Assembly: GCA_035278025.1 (NCBI GenBank)
Contig: DATEJK010000107.1
Coordinates: 1-64,000 of the forward strand
Direction: 5' to 3'
DNA from: JAICWP01 sp035278025
GTDB taxonomy: Bacteria > Acidobacteriota > Terriglobia > Terriglobales > Acidobacteriaceae
DNA: 64,000 nucleotides
Below, piece by piece: positions 51,417-59,951 of the stretch. A program made the position numbers and the translations under genes. The notes below the pieces were generated by a model, which had not been told where the DNA came from, made no database searches, and saw only the letters and a list, made by a program, of their open reading frames with translations. Each line of letters begins with the position of its first letter. The stretch's first letter is position 1.

Positions 51417-52979
51417 ATGACAGCAGTGCCCAATGGGGCGGAAATCGCGGCGCCGGCCCGCAGCAAGCGCATTCTCATCTTTGTCGTTGCTTATGACGCT
51501 GAGCGCACCATTGAGAAGGTTGTGTCCCGCATTCCTGCCTCGCTTGCGCAATACCAGACGGAAATCCTGGTCATTGACGACTGTTCCCGCGATCAGACCT
51601 TTGCCCGAGCGCGCGCCGCGCAGAAGAATGGCAGCCCGTTTCCCATAACCGTCCTCTACAACCCGGTCAGCCAGGGTTATGGCGGCAACCAGAAGATCGG
51701 CTTCCACTATGCCATTGAGAACGGCTTTGACATCCTGGCGCTGATCCATGGCGATGGGCAGTACGCTCCCGAATGCCTCCCCGGCCTGTTGCAGCCCTTG
51801 CTGGCGGGCCAGGCTGACGCTGTTCTCGGTTCGCGCATGATGACCCGCTTCGGAGCGCTCAAGCAAGGCATGCCGCTCTACAAATTCGCCGGCAATAAAA
51901 TTCTTACCTGGATGCAGAATTGGGTCCTGCACGCCGCCTTGAGTGAGTTTCACTCCGGCTACCGCGTGTACTCGGTAGCCACGCTGGCAGCGCTGCCCTT
52001 CGAGCGCAACACCAACGATTATCATTTCGACACCGAACTTCTCATTCAGTTGCTGCGCGCCGGGCGCCGCCTGAAGGAATTGCCTATTCCCACGTACTAT
52101 GGCAACGAAATCCGCAATGTTAAGGGACTGCGCTACGCCTTCAACGTGCTTCGCTCCACCCTGCTGAGCCGGGCACAGGATTACAGCATTCTTTATGAGC
52201 GTAAGTTCGACGTCAGCCGGCCTAGCGAGAACAATGCTTTTTATCAACCCAAGTTTCATTTTGAGAGTCCCCACAGCCTGGCATTGCAGCGCGTAACCGC
52301 GGGTTCTTCCGTCGCAGATATCGGCTGCGCCGGGGGATATGTGGCGCAGGCGTTAAAACAGAAACAGTGTCGGGTTACCGGCATTGACCAGTTCCCCGCG
52401 GATCACAGTACCAGCCTGGACGAGTTCATCCAGTGCGACCTGGACCGGGGCGAGTTCCCCGTGGACACCGGCCGTTTCGACTATGTTCTTTTGCTCGACA
52501 TCGTGGAGCATTTGCGCTCGCCGGAGAGGTTGCTCGACACCTTGCGCCAGGCACGCCGGACGGGAACCGACCTGACCGTAATCTTCAGCACCGGGAATAT
52601 CGCCTTCCTGGTCACCCGTCTCGGCCTTTTCCTGGGCCGGTTCAATTATGGGGTAAGGGGGGTTCTTGATTTGACCCACACCCGTCTGTTCACCTTCCGG
52701 ACGGCGCGCAACCTCTTCGAGCAATCCGGCTACCGCGTGGAGGAAGTCCGCGGCGTGCCCGCGCCGTTTCCTCTGGCCGTTGGCGACAACTTTCTGGGCC
52801 GGCTGCTCCTGCTTGTCAACAAGCTGTTCATCAAAATCTCGAAATCGCTGTTCGCTTATCAGATCTTCATGGTGTGCACGCCCACTCCTTCATTGGAGTG
52901 GTTGCTGGAGAAGGCCCACGAGGCCAGCCGGGAGAAGGTCAGAAGTGAAATGGCGGGAGCGGCACTCGGTTCTCGCTAG
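51417..52979 (+). CDS. GT2-methyltransferase fusion protein
   Basis: 520 aa from ATG 51417 with GGGA about 8 nt upstream; frames open to 51318. Residues about 18-240 are a GT2 domain (ILIFVVAYDAERTIEKVV, VIDDCSRDQT, IHGDGQYAPE) of the DPM/polyprenyl-phosphate class. Residues about 290-440 are a SAM methyltransferase (VADIGCAGGYVAQAL, LLDIVEHLRSPERLL). A hydrophobic C-terminal portion (FLGRLLLLVNKLFIKISKSL) may bind the membrane. Same design as the gene at 37.2-38.8 kb. It precedes a GT2 gene by 75 nt on the same strand. Confidence 0.87.
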   Translation: MTAVPNGAEIAAPARSKRILIFVVAYDAERTIEKVVSRIPASLAQYQTEILVIDDCSRDQTFARARAAQKNGSPFPITVLYNPVSQGYGGNQKIGFHYAIENGFDILALIHGDGQYAPECLPGLLQPLLAGQADAVLGSRMMTRFGALKQGMPLYKFAGNKILTWMQNWVLHAALSEFHSGYRVYSVATLAALPFERNTNDYHFDTELLIQLLRAGRRLKELPIPTYYGNEIRNVKGLRYAFNVLRSTLLSRAQDYSILYERKFDVSRPSENNAFYQPKFHFESPHSLALQRVTAGSSVADIGCAGGYVAQALKQKQCRVTGIDQFPADHSTSLDEFIQCDLDRGEFPVDTGRFDYVLLLDIVEHLRSPERLLDTLRQARRTGTDLTVIFSTGNIAFLVTRLGLFLGRFNYGVRGVLDLTHTRLFTFRTARNLFEQSGYRVEEVRGVPAPFPLAVGDNFLGRLLLLVNKLFIKISKSLFAYQIFMVCTPTPSLEWLLEKAHEASREKVRSEMAGAALGSR

Positions 52980-53054
52980 CCGGCTGGCAACTGGATTAGG
53001 AGACAATTCCGGAAAAATGCGAGAATCCCCTCTGCTGGGCCAAATTTCCTGACT

Positions 53055-54095
53055 ATGGTCTCCGCTCTTATCTGCACCTTCAACTGCTCACGCGTGTTGC
53101 CCGCCTGCCTGCAGGCGCTGCGACAGCAGGATTGCGGGCCCCTGCAGGTGGTGATTGTGGACAACGCCTCCAGCGATGGCACCCGCGAGATTTTGGCCTC
53201 ACTTCAGCCGCCCGAATACCAGGTCATCCTGAACCGGGAAAACGTGGGCTTTGCCGCCGCCCAGAACCAGGCTATTCGCCGCGCCCGGGGACAGTGGCTT
53301 CTGAGCCTTAATGCCGACGTCGTGCTCAGTCCTGACTTTGTTTCGCAACTGCTGGCCGCGGCTGAGGCCACGGATAACCGGGTCGGAGCGTTCTGCGGAA
53401 AGTTGCTGCGCTGGAACCCCGGCGGCCAGCCCGAGTTCACCTCCCGTATTGATTCCACCGGCATCTACTTCACCCGCAATCTGCGCCATTTCGATCGCGG
53501 CAGTGAGCAGACTGACCACGGGCAGTACCAGGAAACGCAGTATGTTTTTGGCGCCACCGCTGCCGCTGCCCTGTACCGGCGGGCCATGGTGGAGGATGTG
53601 TCGGTGGAAGGAGAGTTCTTCGACGAAGACTTCTTCGCTTACCGGGAAGATGCCGATTTGGCCTGGCGGGCGCAGTTGCTGGGCTGGAGGTGCCTGTACG
53701 TGCCGGCCGCGGTGGGCTGGCACGAGCGCCGCGTTACCCCCGAGCGCTTCCGGCAATTGCCCCTGGTAATCAACTGGCACTCGGTCAAGAACCGCTTCCT
53801 CATGCGCCTGAAAAATGCCACTCTGGGAACCTGCCTGCGCCTGTTTATACCCATTACCTGGCGTGACCTGCTGATCGTTGGCTACTCCGCGCTGGTGGAC
53901 CGCAGGCTGCTTTCCGCGCTCGCTTTTGTATGGAAGAACCGGAAGCGCACGCGGCGGAAGCGCCACCTCATCCAGGCGCGGCGCCGGGTGTCTGAAAGCG
54001 TAATACGCGCCTGGTTTTGTAATGAGCCTGCCGCCCGTCCTTTGGTGGCCGGCGCGGGGCAACAACCTCGTGCTACCTCGGTGCCCCTCTCGTGA
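53055..54095 (+). CDS. GT2 family glycosyltransferase (rhamnosyltransferase-like)
   Basis: 346 aa. ALICTFNCSRVLPACLQAL, VDNASSDGT, LNRENVGFAAAQNQAI and LSLNADVVLSPDF are the WbbL/RfbF-type layout, where NADV replaces the DxD. EDADLAWRAQLLGWRCLYVP supplies the ED-x-D base motif. Such enzymes often transfer rhamnose from dTDP-rhamnose to a lipid-linked acceptor, matching the rml genes here. Last gene of the polysaccharide locus; downstream is the third FecR-like protein. Confidence 0.9.
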   Translation: MVSALICTFNCSRVLPACLQALRQQDCGPLQVVIVDNASSDGTREILASLQPPEYQVILNRENVGFAAAQNQAIRRARGQWLLSLNADVVLSPDFVSQLLAAAEATDNRVGAFCGKLLRWNPGGQPEFTSRIDSTGIYFTRNLRHFDRGSEQTDHGQYQETQYVFGATAAAALYRRAMVEDVSVEGEFFDEDFFAYREDADLAWRAQLLGWRCLYVPAAVGWHERRVTPERFRQLPLVINWHSVKNRFLMRLKNATLGTCLRLFIPITWRDLLIVGYSALVDRRLLSALAFVWKNRKRTRRKRHLIQARRRVSESVIRAWFCNEPAARPLVAGAGQQPRATSVPLS

Positions 54096-54235
54096 CTCCG
54101 GCTAGTTGTGAAATTGGTACGCCGGACCACGAAATCGTTGACCCTGTGCCCGGCCCATGTCTACCATCAAACGGCTAATTGTGTGTAGTGGTGTGCCGCG
54201 GGCAGGGCAAAGCGCACGCGCGACGGGGAGGGAAT

Positions 54236-55321
54236 TTGAGCAGAGCTTGGATATTTTCATTGGCGGCAGTCGTGGCCGTGCTGGGTTTTGCCGCGTATAT
54301 CTCGATTCGATCCAAGCCCGAGCCCGCCTCTGCCTTCAAAGTTGCGGTCAACTCCGGCGTCGGCCAGCCGGGAATACCGGGCCATCCACCGCAAACTGCC
54401 TCTCGGCCGGCGATGTCCAGCCGGCCCGTTGCACAAAACACCAGGTTGCCGGAGCAGGAGCCTTCCCTGGTGCGAGCCACCGTAGCAAGGCGTCCCCCGG
54501 GTGAGTTCAATTCCCGGCGCTCGTACCCTCAGTTGCGCTCTGCCGTGGAAGTCGCTCCTTCCGCTGATGCGGGCACACAAGCTGTGTCTGCCGCTCCAGG
54601 ACAACCAACTGCGTCTTCCGGTCCTGGCGTTAAGGAAGCGCAAAATTCCGCCTCCGGCCCCGAGGTCGCCTTCACCAACAACCCGCCTCAACCGGGCGTC
54701 TCACCCGCTCCCGCTGCAGCCCCGGCAACAGTCGCTCCTGCTTCCGCCGTTTTAATGCCCCATGGCTCGGTCATGCTGAATGGCAAGTCAGCCGCCGATT
54801 CCACTGCTCTGTTCCCGGGTGATCGGGTGCAGGTTGCGGGTGGTTCCTATGCCAGCATTAATGGCAAAGGCTCGCTGCTGGTTCTGCAACCGGGCTCTTC
54901 CGTGGTCTACACCGGCAAGGCGCTGGACTTGCAACAAGGCGGAGTTGCGGTTTCCACCCTGGACGGTATGCCGGTGAACACCGAAGGGCTGAGCGTCACT
55001 CCCCGCACCGGCCACGGAAAATATGATGTGCTGGACGATAACGGCTCCGTCCAGATTGCCTCCCTGGAAGGCGATCTGAATATTCTGGACGGCGGGCAAG
55101 CTACCGTGCTGCCTGCAGGCCAGCAAACCACTCGTGACCGGCGCAAGAAAGCCGCCGATGACCCACCTCAAGGTCCGCCGGAAACACCGCCGGCGACCGC
55201 CTCGGGAGGATTTCCTACGGGCAAAGTGCTGCTCATTGGCGGAGCGGTGGGCGGAGGCGTGGCTGCCGCCATCCTGTTGACGCGCTCATCCTCCAAGCCC
55301 GTCAGCCCAGCCGTTCCTTAG
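54236..55321 (+). CDS. FecR-like protein with N- and C-terminal membrane segments (paralog 3)
   Basis: 361 aa from a TTG start with GGGGAGGG just before it; the frame is open from 54179. An N-terminal membrane segment (AWIFSLAAVVAVLGFAAYI) is followed by a 150-residue Pro/Ala/Ser-rich linker and a FecR-type domain about residues 175-300 (ALFPGDRVQVAGGSYASING, GSVQIASLEGDLNI, GQQTTR). The C-terminal helix ends in AAILLT and tail PVSPAVP, near identical to paralog 2. The extra linker could span the periplasm or peptidoglycan. No sigma factor adjoins it. Confidence 0.72.
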   Translation: MSRAWIFSLAAVVAVLGFAAYISIRSKPEPASAFKVAVNSGVGQPGIPGHPPQTASRPAMSSRPVAQNTRLPEQEPSLVRATVARRPPGEFNSRRSYPQLRSAVEVAPSADAGTQAVSAAPGQPTASSGPGVKEAQNSASGPEVAFTNNPPQPGVSPAPAAAPATVAPASAVLMPHGSVMLNGKSAADSTALFPGDRVQVAGGSYASINGKGSLLVLQPGSSVVYTGKALDLQQGGVAVSTLDGMPVNTEGLSVTPRTGHGKYDVLDDNGSVQIASLEGDLNILDGGQATVLPAGQQTTRDRRKKAADDPPQGPPETPPATASGGFPTGKVLLIGGAVGGGVAAAILLTRSSSKPVSPAVP

Positions 55322-55354
55322 TGCTGGGTCAGTGCTGGGTCCTCGGGCTGCAAA

Positions 55355-55858
55355 TTACCTTCCGCTAACGTCATATCCCAGCGCCCACAGAATGCAGTTC
55401 TCCATCTCATACGGACCCATGTTCTCCGGCTTGCTGGCCGGGACTACGATGGTGCAGAAATCCTGCAGGTATGCCTGGCAAAAGCCTGTTCGGCAGCGAA
55501 TGATGCCCGTAGGATCCCGGTAGGGACAATGGGCGCAGTTGGGCAACTGATTCAGAACTGCGGCAGTCACGTCGGGCGTGCTCTCAATCGTTACGTTGCT
55601 TGGGGTGATGCCCAACGCGCGGACGTCGGCGGGTAGGAGAAGCGCTCCCTGGCTGGGGGTGGCGGCATGAAGGTCAAACCCATGCGTCGCCAGCGCGTTT
55701 CCAGCCTGCCTCCACTTCTGCTCGGCTAAGGCCTGGAACTCAAGCTCCGACATCCCGGTGCGGTTAAGAAAGCGAACCTCGCTTCCGCCCCACGAGCCGC
55801 CGCCGCAGCTGGCAAAGAGCAAAACTAGCGTGCCGAAGAGCACGCGGATGCCGCGCAT
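55355..55858 (-). CDS. Cysteine-rich putative lipoprotein
   Basis: 167 aa from ATG 55858; ten codons are open upstream. A short signal sequence (MRGIRVLFGTLVLLFASC) ends in LFAS-C, a lipobox-like cleavage site, so it is probably lipid-anchored. The rest holds six or so further Cys in two groups (NCAHCPY, CRTGFC, DFC, ENC) that could form disulfides. I do not recognise a family. It is not obviously part of an operon; the gene stops 33 nt from the end of FecR-like paralog 3, convergently. Confidence 0.6.
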   Translation of the reverse strand: MRGIRVLFGTLVLLFASCGGGSWGGSEVRFLNRTGMSELEFQALAEQKWRQAGNALATHGFDLHAATPSQGALLLPADVRALGITPSNVTIESTPDVTAAVLNQLPNCAHCPYRDPTGIIRCRTGFCQAYLQDFCTIVVPASKPENMGPYEMENCILWALGYDVSGR

Positions 55859-56035
55859 GGTCGCACCTCCGCTCCCCTGCGCTAACATCCAGCATTAGAA
55901 TGGCCAACGCACCCCTTTGAAAGCAAGGAATTTATGGGAAGGTTGGCCGAGGGAAAGCTTCGTTTCGGGAATTACGGTTCCAAATCGGGCCTACCCTCTT
56001 GACTGCACCAACCTTCTCTTCCTTGTCTTGCGCGT

Positions 56036-56078
56036 ATAAAAAGAAGGACCCGCTCTTTCCGTGACAAGGAGCGGGCCC
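56036..56078 (-). terminator. Rho-independent terminator of the marR operon
   Basis: Reading the minus strand, arm GGGCCCGCTCCTT is followed by a 7-nt loop and AAGAGCGGGTCC, about ten pairs with one G-T, then CTTCTTTTTATA. It lies 23-65 nt past the stop of the membrane protein gene, the expected place. Confidence 0.75.
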
Positions 56079-56100
56079 GTGTTGCTCTTACCCCGGCAGT

Positions 56101-56739
56101 TCACGCCGCCGAAGGACGCAACTGCCCCGGCACGGCAGATTCCTGCCGCACCGGCCAGCGCCTGGCCTGAGCGATGCTGATGATGTGAAGCATCAGCAGC
56201 AGCGGTACGGCGAAGGTCGGAATCATACTCAGGGGCAATACCGTCATCGCCGTCATACCCGCGGCATGCGGGCTGATCAGCCCGGCGGTCGTGCCCAGAG
56301 TCACCGCCGTCACCAGGTCCAGAATTCCCAGCGCGTTCCACAGCAGGAACCTGTTTTTGTGTTCCGGTTGCGCCAGTCGCCAGGCCACCAGCGGCGCCGT
56401 TACCCCAATGAACATGTCGCCGAAGCCCGCAGGCCACGCAAAGATCGCGGGCAGGAGGCCATAAGCGCTTAATGCCAGGAAGGTGAACCCGCCGATTCTC
56501 CAGGTGTGGACCAGGGTCAGCAGACGCGGATTCAGGCTCGTAACGAATCTCCGAAATCCTGCCGAGGCCGCCATCCACAGCGAAAACACAACCACCGGAA
56601 TTAAGGCCGCCAGCCCCACGGACACACCCAGGCGGGCGGAGTCGTTCCTGAACACATGCAAAGCCGAAGCGGAAAGAGAAAAGATAAACCAGGCTACAAC
56701 CAGCCCGGTGGCAAGTCTTGCATACTTGGCGTTCGTCAT
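56101..56739 (-). CDS. Polytopic membrane protein in a marR operon
   Basis: 212 aa from ATG 56739, which has the perfect ribosome-binding site AAGGAGAG 5 nt before it; the longer frame to 56946 lies inside marR. Six likely transmembrane helices (for example LATGLVVAWFIFSLSASAL, LIPVVVFSLWMAASAG). No transporter signature is recognised. Starting 11 nt after marR, it is the only other gene of that operon and so the likely regulated target. A drug-exporter or lipid-handling role is possible but unproven. Confidence 0.7.
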   Translation of the reverse strand: MTNAKYARLATGLVVAWFIFSLSASALHVFRNDSARLGVSVGLAALIPVVVFSLWMAASAGFRRFVTSLNPRLLTLVHTWRIGGFTFLALSAYGLLPAIFAWPAGFGDMFIGVTAPLVAWRLAQPEHKNRFLLWNALGILDLVTAVTLGTTAGLISPHAAGMTAMTVLPLSMIPTFAVPLLLMLHIISIAQARRWPVRQESAVPGQLRPSAA

Positions 56740-56750
56740 ATCAACTCTCC

Positions 56751-57185
56751 TTATTTCGAAGCTACGTTGGTTACTTGAGTGGCCAATTTGAGGAGCTCGG
56801 TCCATGGTTCGTTTCCCAGTTGCTGGCGCAGGCGAGCCTGGGCCTTTTCCCAGGCGGGAGTGGCGCGCCGCAATTGCTCGCGGCCGGCAGGGGACAGGCT
56901 GAGCCGCCGTTCCCGTTGGTCCCTGCCCGGCCTCTTCACGATCCAACTCCGCCGGCGCATGATCTCCAGCGTTCGCGTCAGGCTGGTGCTGTCCATCGCC
57001 AGCATTTGCCCTAATTCGCCCTGCGAGACCTCTCCCGCAAGCTCCAGCGCCTGCAACACGGTGAACTGCGTGGCTCGCAGGCCCAGCGGCCGCAATGGCT
57101 GCTCATAAAGGGTGGTCAGGGCCCGTGCCGCGCGCCGCAGGCTGGCGCACAGGCAAGGCAACGCCGGAATGGCTCTTTGTTCCAT
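56751..57185 (-). CDS. MarR family transcriptional regulator
   Basis: 144 aa. Winged-helix features: LRATQFTVLQALELAGEVSQ, GELGQMLAMDSTSLTRTLEI (recognition helix) and RDQRERRLSLSPAGREQL (wing). MarR proteins bind palindromes as dimers and usually repress their own operon until a small molecule binds. A perfect 26-bp palindrome lies 5-30 nt upstream of the start codon (57190-57215) and is the obvious operator. The membrane protein gene follows on the same transcript. Confidence 0.9.
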   Translation of the reverse strand: MEQRAIPALPCLCASLRRAARALTTLYEQPLRPLGLRATQFTVLQALELAGEVSQGELGQMLAMDSTSLTRTLEIMRRRSWIVKRPGRDQRERRLSLSPAGREQLRRATPAWEKAQARLRQQLGNEPWTELLKLATQVTNVASK

Positions 57186-57189
57186 GGCA

Positions 57190-57215
57190 GCAATAGATGT
57201 ATATACATCTATTGC
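57190..57215. promoter_or_regulatory. Perfect 26-bp palindrome, likely MarR operator
   Basis: The half-site GCAATAGATGTAT is followed at once by its exact reverse complement, with no mismatch over 13 base pairs on each side. It lies 5-30 nt upstream of the marR start codon, over the likely ribosome-binding site and promoter. Binding there would block the operon. Assigning it to this MarR protein is inference from position. Confidence 0.8.
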
Positions 57216-57319
57216 GATTCAGAAAATATACTCAGACGGGCGATCGCCTTTCAGGGTTGAGTGGCAGGGTGCCGAGAATTGCCGAACGCGGCTAGCTAAG
57301 GGTCACTAAGGAGCGGAAC

Positions 57320-59164
57320 TTACTCCTCCGCCACCGCTGCCGGAACGGCATTCTTGCGCGGCCGCTTGTTGGCCTGAAGAATCTTTTTGCGCAGCCGCAG
57401 CGACTTGGGCGTGACCTCCACGTACTCATCTTCTGCGATGAACTCGATTGCCTGCTCCAGGTTGAGGGTGCGGAAAGGCACCAGGCGGATGGCTTCATCG
57501 GCGGTGGAAGCGCGCATGTTGGTCAGCTTCTTCTCCCGCACGCAGTTGACGTCCAAGTCATTGTCGCGCGAGTTCTCCCCAATCACCATGCCTTCATACA
57601 CATCCACGCCCGGGCCCACGAAGAGCTCGCCGCGCTCCTGCAGGTTCCATAGAGCGTAGGCGGTGGTTGTGCCGCCGCGATCGGCCACCAGCGCGCCCGT
57701 CAGGCGGTGCGGAATTTCGCCCTGCCACTCGGTGTGGCCATCGAACAGGGAATTCATCACGATGGTGCCCCGCGTGTCGGTGAGCAGTTCGCTGCGCAGC
57801 CCGATCAGCCCCCGGCTCGGCACCCGGAATTCCATGCGCACCCGCCCGTAGCCGTGGTTGTGCATCTTCTGCATCTCCGCCTTGCGCATGCCCAGTTTTT
57901 CCAGCACCACGCCCACGTATTCTTCGGGGATATCCACCGTGAGCCGCTCCACCGGCTCCATCAGCTTGCCGTCTATTTTGCGGGTCACGATTTCCGGTTT
58001 GCCCACCGCCAGCTCATAACCCTCGCGGCGCATCATTTCGAGCAGGATGGAAAGCTGCAACTCGCCTCGCCCCATCACTTTGAATGAATCCGGGCTGCCC
58101 GTCTCCTCGACTTTAATGGAAACATTGGTGAGCAGTTCCTTATCCAGGCGCTCGCGCAGGTTGCGCGAGGTCACGTACTGGCCCTCGCGCCCGGCGAAGG
58201 GGGAAGTGTTCACCGTGAACTGCATAGCGATGGTGGGCTCGTCAATCACAATATGGGGCAGAGGCGCGGGCGTTTCCGCGCTGGTAATGGTCTCGCCGAT
58301 GGTGATGCCGGTCACCCCGGCCACGGCCACGATGTCGCCCAGTTCCGTCTGCTCGATGTCCACCCGCTTGAGGCCGCTGAAGGAAAACAGCTTGGTGATC
58401 TTCACCTTCTCCAGCGAGCCCTCCAGCTTGGCGATTCCCACTTCCTCGCCGGTGCGCAGGGTGCCGTTAAAGACGCGCGCGATGGCCAGGCGCCCCAGGT
58501 AATCGCTGTAATCCAGGTTGGCCACCAGGATCTGCAGCGGGCCGGTGGCGTCCCCCCCGGGCTGCGGAATGGTGGCGACTATGGACTCAAACAGCGGCTG
58601 CAGGGTTTGACCCTGCTGTTTGGGGTCCGTGGTCGCCGTGCCCAGCTTGGCGTTGGTGTAGAGCACGGGGAAGTCGAGTTGGTCCTCCTCCGCATCCAGG
58701 TCAATGAACAGATCGTAGATTTCGTTCAGAACTTCCTGGGCGCGCGCGTCCGGACGGTCAATTTTATTGATCACCACGATGGGGGGAAGCTTGGCTTCCA
58801 GCGCCTTGCCCAGCACGTAGCGCGTCTGCGGCAGCGGGCCTTCGCTGGCGTCCACCAGCAGCATCACCCCGTCCACCATCTTCAGGGCGCGTTCCACCTC
58901 GCCGCCAAAGTCGCTGTGACCGGGTGTGTCCACGATGTTGATTTTCACCTCGTGGTAGAACACGGCCGTGTTCTTAGCCAGGATCGTGATGCCGCGTTCG
59001 CGCTCCAGTTCGTTGGAGTCCATCACCCGCTCCATCACTTCCTGGTTCGCGCGGAAAACGCCGCTCTGCCGCAGCATGGCGTCCACCAGCGTGGTTTTGC
59101 CGTGGTCCACGTGGGCGATAATGGCAATATTCCGTATTCCCTTGCTCAATTCGGTTCCTGTCAA
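57320..59164 (-). CDS. typA: Translational GTPase BipA/TypA
   Basis: 614 aa, the family's full length. G1 IAHVDHGKTTL at residues 15-25, G3 DTPGHSDFGGEVERAL, G4 VVINKID, then the EF-G-like domains and the TypA-specific C-terminal domain (GMVIGENSRDNDLDVN). It binds the 70S ribosome and is needed for growth in cold, stress or low nutrient. Monocistronic. No bypass or truncation is seen. A core housekeeping gene that anchors the window as chromosome. Confidence 0.97.
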   Translation of the reverse strand: MTGTELSKGIRNIAIIAHVDHGKTTLVDAMLRQSGVFRANQEVMERVMDSNELERERGITILAKNTAVFYHEVKINIVDTPGHSDFGGEVERALKMVDGVMLLVDASEGPLPQTRYVLGKALEAKLPPIVVINKIDRPDARAQEVLNEIYDLFIDLDAEEDQLDFPVLYTNAKLGTATTDPKQQGQTLQPLFESIVATIPQPGGDATGPLQILVANLDYSDYLGRLAIARVFNGTLRTGEEVGIAKLEGSLEKVKITKLFSFSGLKRVDIEQTELGDIVAVAGVTGITIGETITSAETPAPLPHIVIDEPTIAMQFTVNTSPFAGREGQYVTSRNLRERLDKELLTNVSIKVEETGSPDSFKVMGRGELQLSILLEMMRREGYELAVGKPEIVTRKIDGKLMEPVERLTVDIPEEYVGVVLEKLGMRKAEMQKMHNHGYGRVRMEFRVPSRGLIGLRSELLTDTRGTIVMNSLFDGHTEWQGEIPHRLTGALVADRGGTTTAYALWNLQERGELFVGPGVDVYEGMVIGENSRDNDLDVNCVREKKLTNMRASTADEAIRLVPFRTLNLEQAIEFIAEDEYVEVTPKSLRLRKKILQANKRPRKNAVPAAVAEE

Positions 59165-59364
59165 ATGGGTGGTTTCTTTCAGTTTACATTGATTAGGACT
59201 TGCGCGGGATTGAGGAGAATTAGTCAGGAGTCAGCGGGGAGGGCTCTTGGCCGGCTCCTGACTCCTCCTACTCCTGGGTCAATCCCTTTCGTCATCTGTC
59301 GTTTGGGTCTTACCCGCTGCGAGAATAGCCCTCTACGGCCTCAGATTTCGTTTTGGAGGCAGCA

Positions 59365-59712
59365 ATGCGAAGCACCCGGCACACGACCGCAGAATTCAGC
59401 CCCAAGCGCCGCTGGCCGCGGCAGAAGGTGGATGTGCCCGTTCGCCTGGTTCTGCACAGCCACAACCGCACGTTCCTGGTGGAAGGCTGCGGCAACGACT
59501 TGAGCGAAGGCGGCATGCTGGTCTTCGCCGGGCTGCAACTGCCGGTGGGCCGAGAAGTGGAAGTGGAGTTCCAGTTGCCCGAGTCGAGCGAGCCCCTGCG
59601 CGTGCCCGCCACTATCCGCGACCGCAACCGCTACTTCTACGGTCTGGAATTCACTCCCGATAACTCCGAGCAGCAATCCCAAATCGCCCGCCTGCGGCAA
59701 GCACTGCGCTGA
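59365..59712 (+). CDS. Single-domain PilZ protein
   Basis: 115 aa from ATG 59365, preceded by a perfect GGAGG 5 nt away. It carries the arginine-rich motif (KRRWPRQKVDVPVRLV) and the DLSEGGMLVF motif of PilZ c-di-GMP receptors, and FYGLEFTP near the end. It is nearly the whole PilZ fold, so it likely binds c-di-GMP and touches a partner protein. It is divergent from typA and just upstream of a group of REP elements. Confidence 0.85.
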   Translation: MRSTRHTTAEFSPKRRWPRQKVDVPVRLVLHSHNRTFLVEGCGNDLSEGGMLVFAGLQLPVGREVEVEFQLPESSEPLRVPATIRDRNRYFYGLEFTPDNSEQQSQIARLRQALR

Positions 59713-59789
59713 GTTGATTTAGGTCAGGGCCCCTTCTGAGACATGCTGGGGTTGCCAATTGTCCGCTCTTAGCAGGAACGGCTCGGCGA

Positions 59790-59809
59790 TTCGTGTCAGG
59801 GCATAGCCT
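59790..59809. repeat. Degenerate REP-like element
   Basis: TTCGTGTCAGGGCATAGCC differs by a few bases from the TTCGTATCAGGGCACGGC head shared by the copies nearby. The second arm is not well kept. Probably a decayed copy. Confidence 0.45.
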
Positions 59810-59889
59810 GTCGAAGTTGAAGAGCCTTCAGGCAAAACGCACTGGGCTATTGATGTCCAGCCTTGGCGCCTGCCGTAGAGCGCTAAAGA

Positions 59890-59951
59890 TTCGTATCAGG
59901 GCGTGCCTCAGGCATGCCGCACCAGATCCTCCTCAGACTCGGGCTTTAGCC
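59890..59951. repeat. REP element at the 3' end of the RAYT gene
   Basis: TTCGTATCAGGGC followed by the stem GTGCC-TCA-GGCAT, then CCGCACC, a linker and GGGCTTTAGCCCC. It overlaps the stop and last codons of the transposase gene (59908). It is inverted relative to the copy at the gene's 5' side. Confidence 0.7.

Noticed and set aside
57237..57246. GGCGATCGCC as a regulatory palindrome beside marR
   Set aside because: A 10-bp GC-rich palindrome is expected by chance in this composition; the 26-bp site nearby is far stronger.
58253..59503. 416-codon plus-strand frame opposite typA
   Set aside because: Antisense to the highly conserved G domain of typA; it is a shadow.
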